Positions 28,879-39,463 of a stretch of DNA of 64,000 bases are shown piece after piece. The notes beneath the pieces were generated by a model. That model was not told the DNA's origin. It ran no database searches and saw only the letters and a program-made list of their open reading frames with translations. The first letter of the stretch is position 1. The number at the start of each line of letters is the position of its first letter. The stretch lies in assembly GCA_905221605.1 (NCBI GenBank), contig CAJNDS010002535.1:177501-241500 (forward strand). The letters are read 5' to 3'. Both the position numbers and the translations under genes were made by a program. Origin of the DNA: Symbiodinium natans. Taxonomy: Eukaryota > Sar > Dinophyceae > Suessiales > Symbiodiniaceae.

Positions 28879-29653
28879 GCAAGTGTTTATGTTTCGTTTG
28901 GGCTTCTAGACGTATAGGGCTTACGTCCACTCTCCGTGTTCTCTCCCCCAAGTATCCCCCGCCGCGCCACCAAACCCTAGCCTAAACCTACGATGAACCA
29001 CGGGGGGTGGGGGAGGGGTGGGAGGGGTGGGGGGGACGGGGGGTGGGGGGGGGGGGGGGCCAGAGTGAAAACCCTAAAACCTACAACCTCTAGGCTTATG
29101 ACCCTCAACTCTAAACCTTGAAGCCTAAACCCACCAGGAACCACGGACCATAAACCCAAGGGTGTGAAGGTGGAACCCTAAACCCAACACCGACAGGTCA
29201 GGATTTAGGGATTAAGGTTTTAGGGTTTATAAGGGACACTATAGCCCACCATGAACCACAGGGGAACGGGCCCGGGGGGATGACGAAACAGGAGTCAACA
29301 TGTTCTGGACATCACCGTGGCAGAAAGACGATTTGACGACATAGGGTTTCATCAACAGGAACGCTGCCTAAACCCTAAACCCTAAACACTAAACCCTAAA
29401 CCCTAAGACTGCGGTGCAAGGCTTCACGTGTGAGTTAGGGCTTTGTGCCTAAGTCGGAGCTTGGGAAGCTTCGGAAGATTGGGAGCATAGGACCTGAGTA
29501 CTAGGAATTCAGGGTTTAGGGTTTAGGGTTTAGGGTTTAGGGCTTAGGGACTCATCGAGGCTCCGCGCCCCTCGCGCAGAGCTGAGTGGCACGCAGGACG
29601 TCCACGAAAATCGTATCCTACTAGTTGCTTAAGAACCCCGAAAAAAATACCAA

Positions 29654-29751
29654 AATAGGTCTTCCTTATTAAGGGTAAAATAGTCTTCCTTACTAAGGGT
29701 AAAATAGTCTTCCTTATTAAGGGTAAAATGGTCTTCCTTCTTAAGGGTAAC
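29654..29751. repeat. 27-bp tandem repeat, four copies
   Basis: The unit is GTCTTCCTTATTAAGGGTAAA plus six bases, in four near-identical copies. It keeps frame on the minus strand (RKTILPLI repeated) within an open frame at 29544-29894. That frame also contains a plausible non-repeat part (VIRCLADLWVYTEAGPV), so part of it may be an exon. Confidence 0.8.
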
Positions 29752-30030
29752 ATGGGGATTATTGTTTTTGCTTCTTTTGGGGTTCTTAAGCAAATGGTCG
29801 CATCAGGGAAATCGACAGGTCCTGCTTCTGTGTAGACCCAGAGGTCCGCCAGGCATCTTATCACGTGCGCAGTCTCATGATGCAGAGCATACAATAATAT
29901 TATACTGGCAACAGCGTACCATGATGATACTATGATGATATATCAATTTTAAACGATAACAAGAATACCCAACAATGACAAGAAGAAGCGAACATAACAG
30001 AAAAACAACAGTAAGAATCTACAACTACCC

Positions 30031-30057
30031 AGCTGTCTGCCAGGCCACTACCCGCAG
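30031..30057 (+). CDS. Exon part upstream of a telomeric intron
   Basis: Plus strand: after acceptor-like ACAACTACCCAG, the bases read LSARPLPA up to GCAG, where the first copy of the 18-bp duplication begins. Joined to 30149 onwards, the frame stays open. Confidence 0.5.
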
Positions 30058-30161
30058 GTTCTGTGAATTTTTCCCCTAAACCCTAAACCCTAAACCCTAA
30101 ACCAAAACCCTAAACCCTAAACCCTAAACCCTAAACCACCAAGCGCAGGTTCTGTGAATTT
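30053..30161 (+). repeat. Telomeric array flanked by an 18-bp target-site duplication (candidate new intron)
   Basis: CGCAGGTTCTGTGAATTT occurs exactly at 30053-30070 and 30144-30161. Between the copies are about nine CCCTAAA units (one degenerate). The GT of the first copy and the AG of the second would delimit an intron at about 30058-30148 whose removal restores one copy of the duplicated sequence. Confidence 0.8.
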
Positions 30162-30258
30162 CCCCCTTGTCAGAAAAACTAAACACAGCGCTCGGAGAAG
30201 CGATGTTGGCCAGAAGGCGCCGCGTTGCTCCAGGGACTTCTCGGACCCTACAGCCCGT
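30149..30258 (+). CDS. Exon part downstream of the telomeric intron
   Basis: Plus strand: after AAGCGCAG the frame reads SVNFPLVRKTKHSARRSDVG then QKAPRCSRDFSDPTAR, ending at telomeric G|TTTAGGG. It is in phase with LSARPLPA upstream of the array. Basic composition; family unknown. Confidence 0.5.
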
Positions 30259-31411
30259 TTAGGGTTTAGAGTTTAGGGTTCAGAGTTTAGGGTTTAGGGT
30301 TTACGGCCCACTGCACTTCACAATACCTACTACCTAAACCTTAGCCCTGCAAACCCTCAGCCAAAAGCCTCGAACACGAAAGCCGGGAACAAAAGAGCAA
30401 CAAAAATATGCCCGGACCCACCTGAACAAAGCTTGAACTGTATTTGTTTTGGTGCTTCAGATTTCGGGTTTAGGGTTAGGGTTTGGGGTGTTAGGGAGTT
30501 TGGGATGGGGGTTTAGGACTTAGAAGGTACTCCGGCCTTATGCAACTGCCTAAACCATAGAACCCTAAACCAAAGACACGCTTGAGGTCCCATTTCAGGC
30601 CGCTTCGGCCAGAGCAAAGGAGATTAAAAATGTGCTGCTCAAATCATCCAGCAGCCTCGGCGTCAGACCTGCTGGACTCCACGTCCAGGCGACGTTTTCC
30701 ATACTTTGGAAAAAACCCTGGAGGAAAAAGTATATACGTTTCAGGTATAAGTAGCTACACTAGGAACCCAGAACCAAAAAAAGAACTAAAGTATAGTACT
30801 CCAAAACCCAGTTTTTTTTGTGGCGTGCGTTCAGGGGTTTGGGGTTTGGGGTTCAGGGCTTCGGGTTCAGCATCTCAAGTCCGCAAGCATGCACTAGTCA
30901 AGCAGCCTGTTAGGTTATGGAGTATGGAGAAATACCCCCCCCCCCCCCCCCCCACACTAGAGAATAGATGAAATCAAACCCCGAGAAAAGACGCCCAGCA
31001 ACCACTAAACCCTAAAGCTTAGCCCAATGAAGCCCAAAACGTCCAAGGCCCAATAAGCCTTAAACCCTAAAGCGGCACAATAGTCTCTACAGCCTAAACC
31101 CTGCCCCCGCCCACGCCACCCCCCCCACCCCATCAACCCCCCCCCCCCCCCCCGGAACAGCCATGTGTTCAAAACCGAAAATGCCCCTAAGCATTAAACC
31201 TTCTTGCACACAGAAACCCGAAAACACTGACCTATGCTTCCTCTAGAACCATCGCAAAGACAATAAATGAGCACATATTTACAGTTGAAAAAACTTCCTT
31301 GCGGAACTGACAGATTTAAAGATCAAACAAAAGCCCCAAACCCTCAGCCAAAACCCTAAAACACCAAACCCTGCACCCTAAACCCTAAACCCGAACTCAC
31401 TACAGTAGTAG

Positions 31412-31514
31412 CTTGGGATGTTCCCGCTTATACTACCAGTACTTAATAGGAATTAGAAAAAGGGGTACTATAATCCCTACTAAGGACTGTTAGTACAAGG
31501 GGGAACATCCCAAC
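31412..31514 (-). mobile_element. Family B introner-like element, copy 2 (GT-AG)
   Basis: 103 bp; minus-strand ends GTTGGGATGTTCCCCCTTGT and ...GGGAACATCCCAAG. It is flanked by a near-duplication (GAACTCACTACAGTAGTAG at left, TGAACTCACTGTAGTAGTAG at right), suggesting an insertion-generated direct repeat. Confidence 0.75.
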
Positions 31515-31540
31515 CCTAAACCCGAAACCCTGAACTCACT

Positions 31541-31625
<85 letters not shown>

Positions 31626-31655
31626 TAGTAGTAGTAGTAGTAGTAGTAGTCGTAA

Positions 31656-31700
<45 letters not shown>
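31541..31700. repeat. (GTA)n trinucleotide repeat
   Basis: About 53 units with three substitutions. The poly-Thr minus-strand frame is a repeat translation. Expansion may have begun from the GTAGTAG of the introner flank. Confidence 0.95.
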
Positions 31701-31859
31701 CTAAATACGTTGGTTTTGGGTTTTTTGGGGCCACCTTAGGGCTTAGGGTTTGGGGGTCAGAAATGGTTTAGGGTTCTTAGGGTTTAGGGTTTAGGGTTTA
31801 GGGTATGGGGTCTAGGGTTTAGGGTTTAGGGTTTAGAAACTCAAGGCAACGCCCCACAC

Positions 31860-31908
31860 CTGCACGATCACAGGATGGCCCTTCGGACGAGGAGCATCAG
31901 CTGGGGGC
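31860..31908 (-). CDS. Short internal exon candidate
   Basis: Minus strand: acceptor ATGCACCTTGCAG, frame PPADAPRPKGHPVIVQ, donor GTGCAG|GTGTGG. Both sites are canonical. The plus strand is also open. Confidence 0.4.
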
Positions 31909-32848
31909 CTGCAAGGTGCATCGGCTTGGGAGGCTACGGCATAGGGTTTAGGGTTTAGGGTTTAGGGTTTAGGGTTTAGGATGGTTTAGGGATTAGGATG
32001 GTTTGGGGTGGGGGGGGGATTTGGGGAATTTTGGGGGTTAAGTTATTGGGGATGTTGGGGTTCTAAACCCTAAACCCTAAACCCAAAACCCTAACCCCTA
32101 AACTCCAAATCCTAAACCCTAAACCGTGGAACCTTGAACAGGATCCTGGCACGCATTTAGGAATCTTTTGCTCTTGGTTCGCTGGGGCTGACGTGGAATT
32201 TTCAAGAAATGCTAGGGGTTTAGGGTTTATATTAATTAAAGGCTTTGGGTTTAGGGTTTAGGGTTTAGGGTTTAGGGTTTAGGGTTTAGGGTTTAGGGTT
32301 TAGTAGTTTAGGGTTCAGGGTTCAGGGTAACACGCCACAAGTCAACCCACCAGGCCTCCAAGGGACTGACGGTAAGGTCGGCTGGACTTTTTCAGAAAAG
32401 GAGTCCGCGGTGGGCGGGTGGTCGCGTCGCCTCCTGATCTGGCTTCGGCAAGTTTAGGGCTTATCAGGTCACCCTAAACCCTAAACCCCATGCAGACCCT
32501 AATCCCTAAACCCTACAAATCCTGAACTTTAAAAATGTCAGGTATCCCCGAGATCACCCTCAATTCGGGAATGCACCCTAAGCCAACTGGAGTAGATTCC
32601 CGAAAAAGAAAAGGGGGGGAGGGGTGGGGTGGTTCTGAAACTCACCGAAAATCAAACAACATGTATCATGGGGGGGTGAGGGTTTCGGGTTTAGGGGTCC
32701 AGCTGATGCTGATGTAGCCCTTAACCCTAAGCATGGAACCCAGAGGTAACCCTAAACCCGGAACACCGAATACACCCCCCCCCCCAAAAAAAAAAAAAAA
32801 CAAGAACCCCAAGCCCTAAACCCAAAAAAAACATTTGCCACAGCATGA

Positions 32849-32963
32849 CTAGGATGGCCCCCCTTACACTCATCTGAAAAAATCCCTAAACCCTAAACCC
32901 TAAACCCTAAACCCTAAACCCTAAACCAAATATGCGAAGATTGCACAACGTCCCAAGGGCCTG
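32849..32963 (-). mobile_element. Family D element with internal telomeric array
   Basis: CTAGGATGGCCCC...CATCTGAAAAAAT at left and GCACAACGTCCCAAGGGCC at right match family D. In place of the middle (about 30 bases in the intact copies) lie seven CCCTAAA units (32882-32928). Confidence 0.65.
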
Positions 32964-33143
32964 AGAAGATGAACAGCCCCCCAACCCAAACCCCAGCTCC
33001 TGCGATCGACCATTTTCGTGAGGAGTTTGGGGGAGTTCTCTACCTGCACACGCGGATTCGAGCCTAGGGTTGCTTAGTTGTTCAGTTTTAGGGTTTAGGG
33101 TTTAGGGTTTAGGGTTTAGGGTTTAGGGGCCCAGGGCTTACCC

Positions 33144-33233
33144 TAAGGCTCCAATGTAGTTCCTTCTTGGGTTTGTTCTAGGGGATTCTAGGATACTACC
33201 CCAAACGGTACTACATAGGAGCCTTAGGGTAGG
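33144..33233. mobile_element. Foldback element (family P)
   Basis: TACCCTAAGGCTCCAATGTAGT at left and ACTACATAGGAGCCTTAGGGTA at right form a 22-base inverted repeat with one mismatch; about 90 bp in all. Single copy in the window. Confidence 0.75.
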
Positions 33234-33370
33234 GTTTAAAAGGATTTAGGGCTCAGGGTTAGGGTTGCTGCAAGACCGCACGCATACCCGCAGACCGACA
33301 GAGTCAGGAAGCAACTCCGCCTCGCTAGAATAGGCCGCAGGCAGTAATTGGGGTTTAGGGTTTAGGGTTG

Positions 33371-33472
33371 TGGGTGGTTGTCCAAATTCTGGTCCCTTTT
33401 TGGATCCCTATTATAATGCGGCACCTAAAATTTAGGTGCCCCCAAAAAGCATCATAATCTGACAACCACCCA
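33371..33472. mobile_element. Family A foldback element, copy 2
   Basis: TGGGTGGTTGTCCAAATTCTGG and AATCTGACAACCACCCA ends, with a central palindrome GCACCTAAAATTTAGGTGC. Matches 9438-9549 in ends and in the GATCC-containing inner arm. Confidence 0.8.
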
Positions 33473-33485
33473 ACATGTCCTTGCC

Positions 33486-33671
33486 CAGACCCCTGGGAGG
33501 ATCCAAAAAGTAGAACCCCCAAAATAGTAGCCTCTACTACTCTTTGGTAATTCTTAGGAACCCTTCAGGAGACCCTAAACCCTAAACCCTAAACCCTAAA
33601 CCCTAAACCCTAAACCCTAAACCCTAAACCCTAAACCCTACACCTTTTTGGATCCTCCCAGGGGTCTGGGT
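33486..33671. mobile_element. Family F foldback element interrupted by a telomeric array
   Basis: CAGACCCCTGGGAGGATCC and GGATCCTCCCAGGGGTCTG are inverted ends. Ten CCCTAAA units (33573-33641) sit in the right arm, where the copy at 37718-37835 has only a few bases (GGGGATCTACTTTTTGG). Confidence 0.8.
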
Positions 33672-33789
33672 GGCTGTTGGCACGTGACTTTGGAGTCTGG
33701 GGACTCGATTTCATGAACTTCCCAAGAACCCATCTGCCCAGAGAAGCCAACGGAGCCTTTGAAGCTGTACTACAGTGTTGCTTGGCTCT
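33664..33789. CDS. Exon-like segment open on both strands
   Basis: Directly after family F. Plus frame: WLLARDFGVWGLDFMNFPRT then HLPREANGAFEAVLQ. Minus frame after acceptor ACACTGTAG: YSFKGSVGFSGQMGSWEVHE. Both are excellent by composition, and I cannot choose. Confidence 0.45.
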
Positions 33790-34479
33790 GAACCCTAAAC
33801 CCTAAACCCTAAACTCAAAACCCTAAACCCTAAACCCTAAACCCTAAAGGGCTTGTTGAACTGGGCTTGTAGAAGTGCAGCCAATGGAACCCTGCGAGCC
33901 CCAGGCCTTTTGGACCAACAGGTCTTTTGTAGGGAATCAGGGATTTTGGTTCCTCATGTTTCCCTCATATACCCAGTATTTAGGGTTTAGGGTTTAGGAG
34001 TTAGGGTTTGGGGGTTTGAGGTTGAAGGGTTTCGGGGTGGAGGTGTTTGTCATAAGCCTGGCTGCGGAAATGGCTCCGCTGCCATGGGATGAAGGCCCCG
34101 ACAGCATGAACCAGTAACTCAGCCTCAATTCCAACAAAATGTAGGGTTAGGAGTCCAATTTTGAGAGGGAAACCTTAAAACACTAAACCCTGCACACTTA
34201 CAGAACTTCCGACATAGGCTATTCAGAAACTTCGGTTGCGATTCCATGACGCTGCTGCCTGCTTCAAAAACGTCTCGATCTTCTGAACCTTCGCTGCGTT
34301 GCACGTTGTAGGCAATCTAGTATCCGAAACCCCTAAGCCTATACTCCCTAAGGGTTCCTAAAGGTTCTTTAAGGGTGCAGGGCTGCCATGCGTTCACGGT
34401 TTAGGGGTTTGGGGTTTGGGCTTGAGGTCCCTTTTGGCAAGAAACGATGACAGAGGTGGAGCCCTACTGCTTCGACTAC

Positions 34480-34681
34480 GACGACTCGCACGACTACTGC
34501 TGCTACTGCTACTGCTATTGCTACTGCTACTGCTACTCCTACTACTCCTCCTCCTCCTCCTCCTCCTCCTCCTCCTCCTCCTCCTCCTGCTGCTGCTGCT
34601 GCTGCTGCTCCTACTCCTGCTGCTGCTGCTACTACTACTACTACTACTACTTCTTCTACTACTACTTCTACTACTACCACG

Positions 34682-34757
<76 letters not shown>

Positions 34758-34772
34758 CTGCTGCTGCTGCTC

Positions 34773-34842
<70 letters not shown>

Positions 34843-35139
34843 GACTGCTACTGCTACTGCTACTGCTACTGCTACTGCTACTGCTACTGCTACTGCTACT
34901 CCTACTGCTACCCCTACTGCTACTACTACTACTACTACTACTCCTACTACTTCTAGTACTAGTACTACTAGTACTACTACTACTTCTACTTCAACTACTT
35001 CTACTACTTCTACTACTTCTACTACTTCTACTACTTCTACTACTTCTACTACTTCTACTACTACTAGTACTACTACTTCTACTACTTCTACTAGTAGTAC
35101 TACTACTAGTACGACTAGTACTAGTAGTAGTAGTAGTAG

Positions 35140-35175
<36 letters not shown>

Positions 35176-35215
35176 GAGGAGGAGGAGGAGGAGGAGGAGG
35201 AGGACGACGACGACG
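34480..35215. repeat. 730-bp trinucleotide mosaic (CTA/CTG/CTC/CTT)
   Basis: Blocks of CTA, CTG, CTC and CTT triplets with periodic CTACTTCTA and ACTAGT words, ending in GAG/GAC blocks on the same strand. Frames are poly-Leu, poly-Tyr/Ser/Cys or poly-Val. At least eight compositionally distinct sub-blocks are visible. Confidence 0.95.
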
Positions 35216-35858
35216 ACACGACACACCCGATAAGCCTAAACCATAACCCTAAACCCTAAACCCTAAACCCAAGGGGCATGTCTATCATGAAGACGGCGGT
35301 CAGGCTGCACCGCCACACCCCCTTGCGGGAGATTGGTGCTCCTGGAGTCGAAGTCTCAGCGTGCTAGGGTTCAGGGTTTAGGGTTCAGGGTTTAGGGTTT
35401 AGGGTTCAGGGTTTAGGGTTTAGGGTTTAGGGCTCAGGGCTTAGGGTTTGGCTTAGGGTTAGGGCTCTGTTTTTGGGGACTTGTAGGGGGTTGGGGGTGT
35501 GATGGGTTTCTCACATGCTGCTAGAGAGCCACTTTAAGATGCTTCAGTTTGAAAGCCCCGTCGACATCTCGCCAGCGAACAGCGGGGAATGTGGGTGCCG
35601 GGGGTCCTTTGAGGCTGCTGGTATATTTGGCGAGATATAGGTGGGGGTTTAGAGTTTAGGGTTGAGGAAGTTGAGGGAGTTTAGGATATAAGGCTTCTTG
35701 GAAACTCCCAAGTGTCTGCAAACCCTGACGGTGCTGTGTTGCGAACTCTGAGTTTCCCTAAACCCTAAACCCTAAACCCTAAGCCCTAAACCCTAAGCCC
35801 TGAAGACCAAGGTAGGGAAATGGACCAAGACCCGGGGACTCGACCTTGGACCCCTAAG

Positions 35859-36193
35859 GTGGTACCCTTGGGTTTGGGGACGCTGTTTGGCAGATCCCTA
35901 AGGTGGTATAAGGGCTAATATTAAGGGCCCTAACCCTAAACCCTAAACTGCCCTAAACCCTAAACCCTAAACCCTAAACCCTAAACCCTAAACCCTAAAC
36001 CCTAAACCCTAAACCCTAAACCCTAAACCCTAAACCCTAAACCCTAAACCCTAAACCCTAAAACATAAACCCTAAACCCTAAACCCTAAACCCTAAACCC
36101 TAAACCCTAAACCCTAACCCTAAACCCTAAACCCTAAACCCTAAACCCTAAACCCTAAACCCAAGCCTTTGAGGTTACCGGGTACAACCTGAG
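35859..36193. mobile_element. Family E introner-like element with a 236-bp telomeric insert
   Basis: AAG|GTGGTACCCTTGGG at left and GGGTACAACCTGAG|GGG at right match 12333-12435. The interior from 35928 to 36163 is about 33 CCCTAAA units. Confidence 0.75.
35928..36163. repeat. Long interstitial telomeric array inside family E
   Basis: About 33 units, among the longest perfect 7-bp arrays in the window. Confidence 0.95.
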
Positions 36194-37167
36194 GGGTACA
36201 CGAGTCTGAATCGCTTGAACCAAGACGATTCAGAACGCGAAGCCCCCAACTTAAGGTTGCCTCCCACTCGAAGAAGGCTCTTCCAAACCATCTTAAACGG
36301 AGGCCCCCAAACCATCAGGGTTTAGGGTTTAGGGTTTAGGATTTAGGGTTTAATGCACCTCCAAGCAGAGCTTTTTTGCTGAGCCTCTTATGAACAATGT
36401 AAGCTTTATTCAAGCCTCTCAGAACACTCTTGAAACCTTAAACCCTAAACCCTAAATCCCAGCCTCAGAATTTTTGTAGGGAAGCCACCCCCCGCCCGAA
36501 GTGCTGTCCCCAACTGTGGGACTGGAGGGCAAAGGCCCTAAACCCTGGACCCTCAAACCCAATCACCTGGGCTTAGGTTTAGGGGTTTAGGGTTAGGGTC
36601 TAGGGTCAAACCCCAAATCCTTAACCCAAAAAACCCTTAGACCTTCACCCTACATACAACCCTAAAAATCCCCAAACCACCACACCGCGACACCGAAGGT
36701 GCCCCCAGATTTCTAGTTGGGTTTACGTGAGGCCGATGGGACTCGGAGTCTGTGGGAGTTGACACCCGAAGGCAATCGGGTGCCAGTGCGAGTGCTAGTG
36801 TTCTGGTTTAGGGTTTAGGGCTTAGGGCTTAGGGTTTAGGGTTTAGGGTTTAGGGCTTAGGGTTTAGGGTTTAGGGTTCAGGCCTACCCGGTGCATCCCA
36901 AGCCCGGCAATACAAAAAAACGTGGAAACTCCCGGTGCAGTCCGAAGCGGAGCAACCGTCCAGGACGACTTCACATCCTGCAGCCGAAAGCAACTCAGGT
37001 CAAGTGGGGCTTGGGAGGCTTTAGACATAAGGGCTTATAACCCTAAACCCTAAACGCTAAACCCTAAACCCTGAGCCCTAAGCTCTAGGGCTTAGGAAAT
37101 TTTCCCTTCAGAGAACCCATCAAGAGAAATTGTATCAATGGCCCAGGGGTCGACCTAGACGAAGGCT

Positions 37168-37299
37168 ACTAAGACGGCCCTCAAAACCCTCTGAAAAATA
37201 TCCGTCAATATGACCCTAAGCCCAAGAAAGGAAAAACCCAAACCCTAAACCCTAAACCCTAGACCCTGAACCCTGAACCTGACATATCCCAAGGGCCTG
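37168..37299. mobile_element. Family D element with internal telomeric array, second example
   Basis: GACGGCCCTCAAAACCCTC through GACCCTAAGCCCAAGAAAGG, then CCCTAAA units at 37230-37281, then ATATCCCAAGGGCCTGG. It lies only 28 bases from the intact copy at 37327. Confidence 0.65.
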
Positions 37300-37326
37300 G
37301 GCGGAGTTCCGAAACGCAATGTTATG

Positions 37327-37420
37327 CTAGGATGGCCCCTAAAACCCTCTGAAAAATATTCCTGAATATGATGCTCTTAAACCCAAATAAGGGAAAATAT
37401 AAAATGTCCCAAGGGCCTAC
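37327..37420 (-). mobile_element. Family D introner-like element, intact copy
   Basis: 94 bp, one base different from 28055-28148. Flanks GTTATG and GGTATG may be a short target duplication. Confidence 0.75.
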
Positions 37421-37717
37421 CTGGTATGCTGATTGAAGCCCAGCGCTCAGTTTCAAAGGCGGGTCTGCTCAGTGACACAGGGTTTGCGGAAATCGGGCTA
37501 ACCCGAAGCACCTAACATCTAAACCTTGAGGGTTTATAGGGGGTTTAGGGATGATAGTGGTTTAGGGTTTAGGGTTTAGGGTTTAGGGTTTAGGGGTCTG
37601 GAAACTGTGACCTCAATTTTCGGCTTCATCTGGTGTCCAGGGAGCCTCTCATGCCATCGGCTCGAAGGCCCATCGCGTCAGGCGGCATGGTCGCAAGTAC
37701 GTATGTTCGTTGGTATC

Positions 37718-37835
37718 CCAGACCCCTGGCAGGATCCAAAAAGGTAGAACTCCCAAAGAGTACCCTCTACTACTCTTGGGTACTTCTGCGGAACCCTTAA
37801 GGGGATCTACTTTTTGGATCCTCCCAGAGGTCAGG
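37718..37835. mobile_element. Family F foldback element, uninterrupted copy
   Basis: CCCAGACCCCTGGCAGGATCC and GGATCCTCCCAGAGGTCAGG ends, inner CCTCTACTACTCTTGGGTAC as in 33486-33671 but without telomeric units. Confidence 0.8.
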
Positions 37836-38150
37836 GCTTAGGGTTAATGTCCGCCCCAACGTACGTTTGGTATACGTTCTCCCGAAGCCCTACACCCAGT
37901 ACTAACAAGCCCTGAGCCCTGATAGGGTCTAAGGTTTAGGGTTTAGGGTTTAGGGTTTAGGGTTTAGGGTTTAGGGTTTAGTTCCTAAACAAGCCCGACA
38001 CCGTGCCTGCAGAAATGGCAAGTTCTCCACTTTGCAGTGCAGGGAGTTCTGGAATGTCTCGACTCGCGGGGAGACCTGCCAAAGGCACACACCCAACATT
38101 GGGTTTAGGGTTTAGGGTTTAGGGATGCGCCTCTATACCGAAACCCACTA

Positions 38151-38290
38151 CTTGCAGGTTCATAGTACTTATTAACCAACTATAACTTTACCTCGAATCC
38201 ACTTATAAGCCCCTTAAGTGCCCTGATGTGGCTATCAGTACAGTTACAAGTGCGTGTCGTGGTTAATCAGTACCCTGAACCTCCAAATAG
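38151..38290. mobile_element. Family C introner-like element, copy without array
   Basis: TTGCAG|GTTCATAGTACTTATTAAC at left and GGTTAATCAGTACCCTGAAC then CTCCAAATAG at right. Confidence 0.65.
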
Positions 38291-39177
38291 GGCTTCTGAG
38301 TCATCTGACTCCTAAACCCTAAACCCTAAACCCTAAACCCTAAACCCTAAACCCTAAACCCTAAACCCTAAACCCTAAACTCCAAACCCTAAGCCCAGAA
38401 GTTGCCAGAAGGAGGTAGCCACACAAGAGTTGATCGAATCCTGGCGGGCTGCAAGGAGCAGGGCGCACACCCGCCACCCCCCTACTTCTGGGGTTGCAGC
38501 AGAAAAATATGATTTTTGGGGTTTAGGGTTTAGGGTTTAGGGTTTAGGGTTTAGGGTTTAGGGTTTAGGGTTTAGTGAGCACCTTCCCAGATACAAGGGC
38601 CGTCAACGAGCACCTTTCCTACTTCTTGGGGGCGGCGCGAGGGCAAAACGGCACGAGGGGGGTGGCAAACACAGGCAAGCTCTCTCATTCTCAGGCCTTG
38701 ACACAAGCAGGCGTGCGCGCGTGCGCGCCCCTTGCGAAAACTCTTCAAGCACCCACATAGCTGTGGGATCTTCAGTGCGCAGGTCGGTGCCAAGGTTTGG
38801 CTTTGGGTCTGGCGCCAGGGCCCTCTAGGGTTTAGGGTTTTAACCCAAGCGAAAAAGTTTGACAAGGAACTGTGGCATGAAAAAACGCAGGCCCATGGCA
38901 GACCCTTCTGTTAGGGTTTAGGGTCTCAGGGTTCAGGGTTCAGTGTTCAGGGGTCAGGGTTTAGGGTAAGACTCTAGTTGTACTACTCTCATGTCCCTAC
39001 CCCTTGCTACGCATGAACCTCTACCTGGTATCTTGCAGGCCCTAGGCTTGCAAGGGGCAGCCTATAGCACATCCGAAACCTTTTAAGGGAACCTGGCAAC
39101 ATAAGGGGCCGCGATGCGGAACAACCCAATCGGGCCGACGTGCGCCTTCATCAAGCCTAGCCCCCCTTTTGGGCTGT

Positions 39178-39290
39178 TTAGGGTTTAGGGTTTAGGGTTT
39201 AGGGTTTAGGGTTTAGGGTTTAGGGTTTAGGGTTTAGATTTTAGGGTTTAGGGTTCAGGGTTTGGGGTTTAAATAGGGTTTAGGGTTTAG
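39178..39290. repeat. Interstitial telomeric array, TTTAGGG orientation
   Basis: About 14 units with variants at the 3' end. Confidence 0.95.
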
Positions 39291-39463
39291 AGGGTTTCGG
39301 CCCGGTCGCCTGCCCCCGCGAGCTCTGTGTGCGTGGCTCGATGGGGACATGGAAATGGTGGAGCCTCATGCTATGGTTTCGGGCTGAGGGTACACAATCC
39401 GGGGCACTACTTGGAGGTTCATGGTACTTATTAACCAATCATAACCGTACTACCAAGGGTAGG

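Noticed and set aside
34369-35246. Very long poly-Val/Leu/Tyr reading frames
   Set aside because: Translations of a trinucleotide mosaic on both strands.
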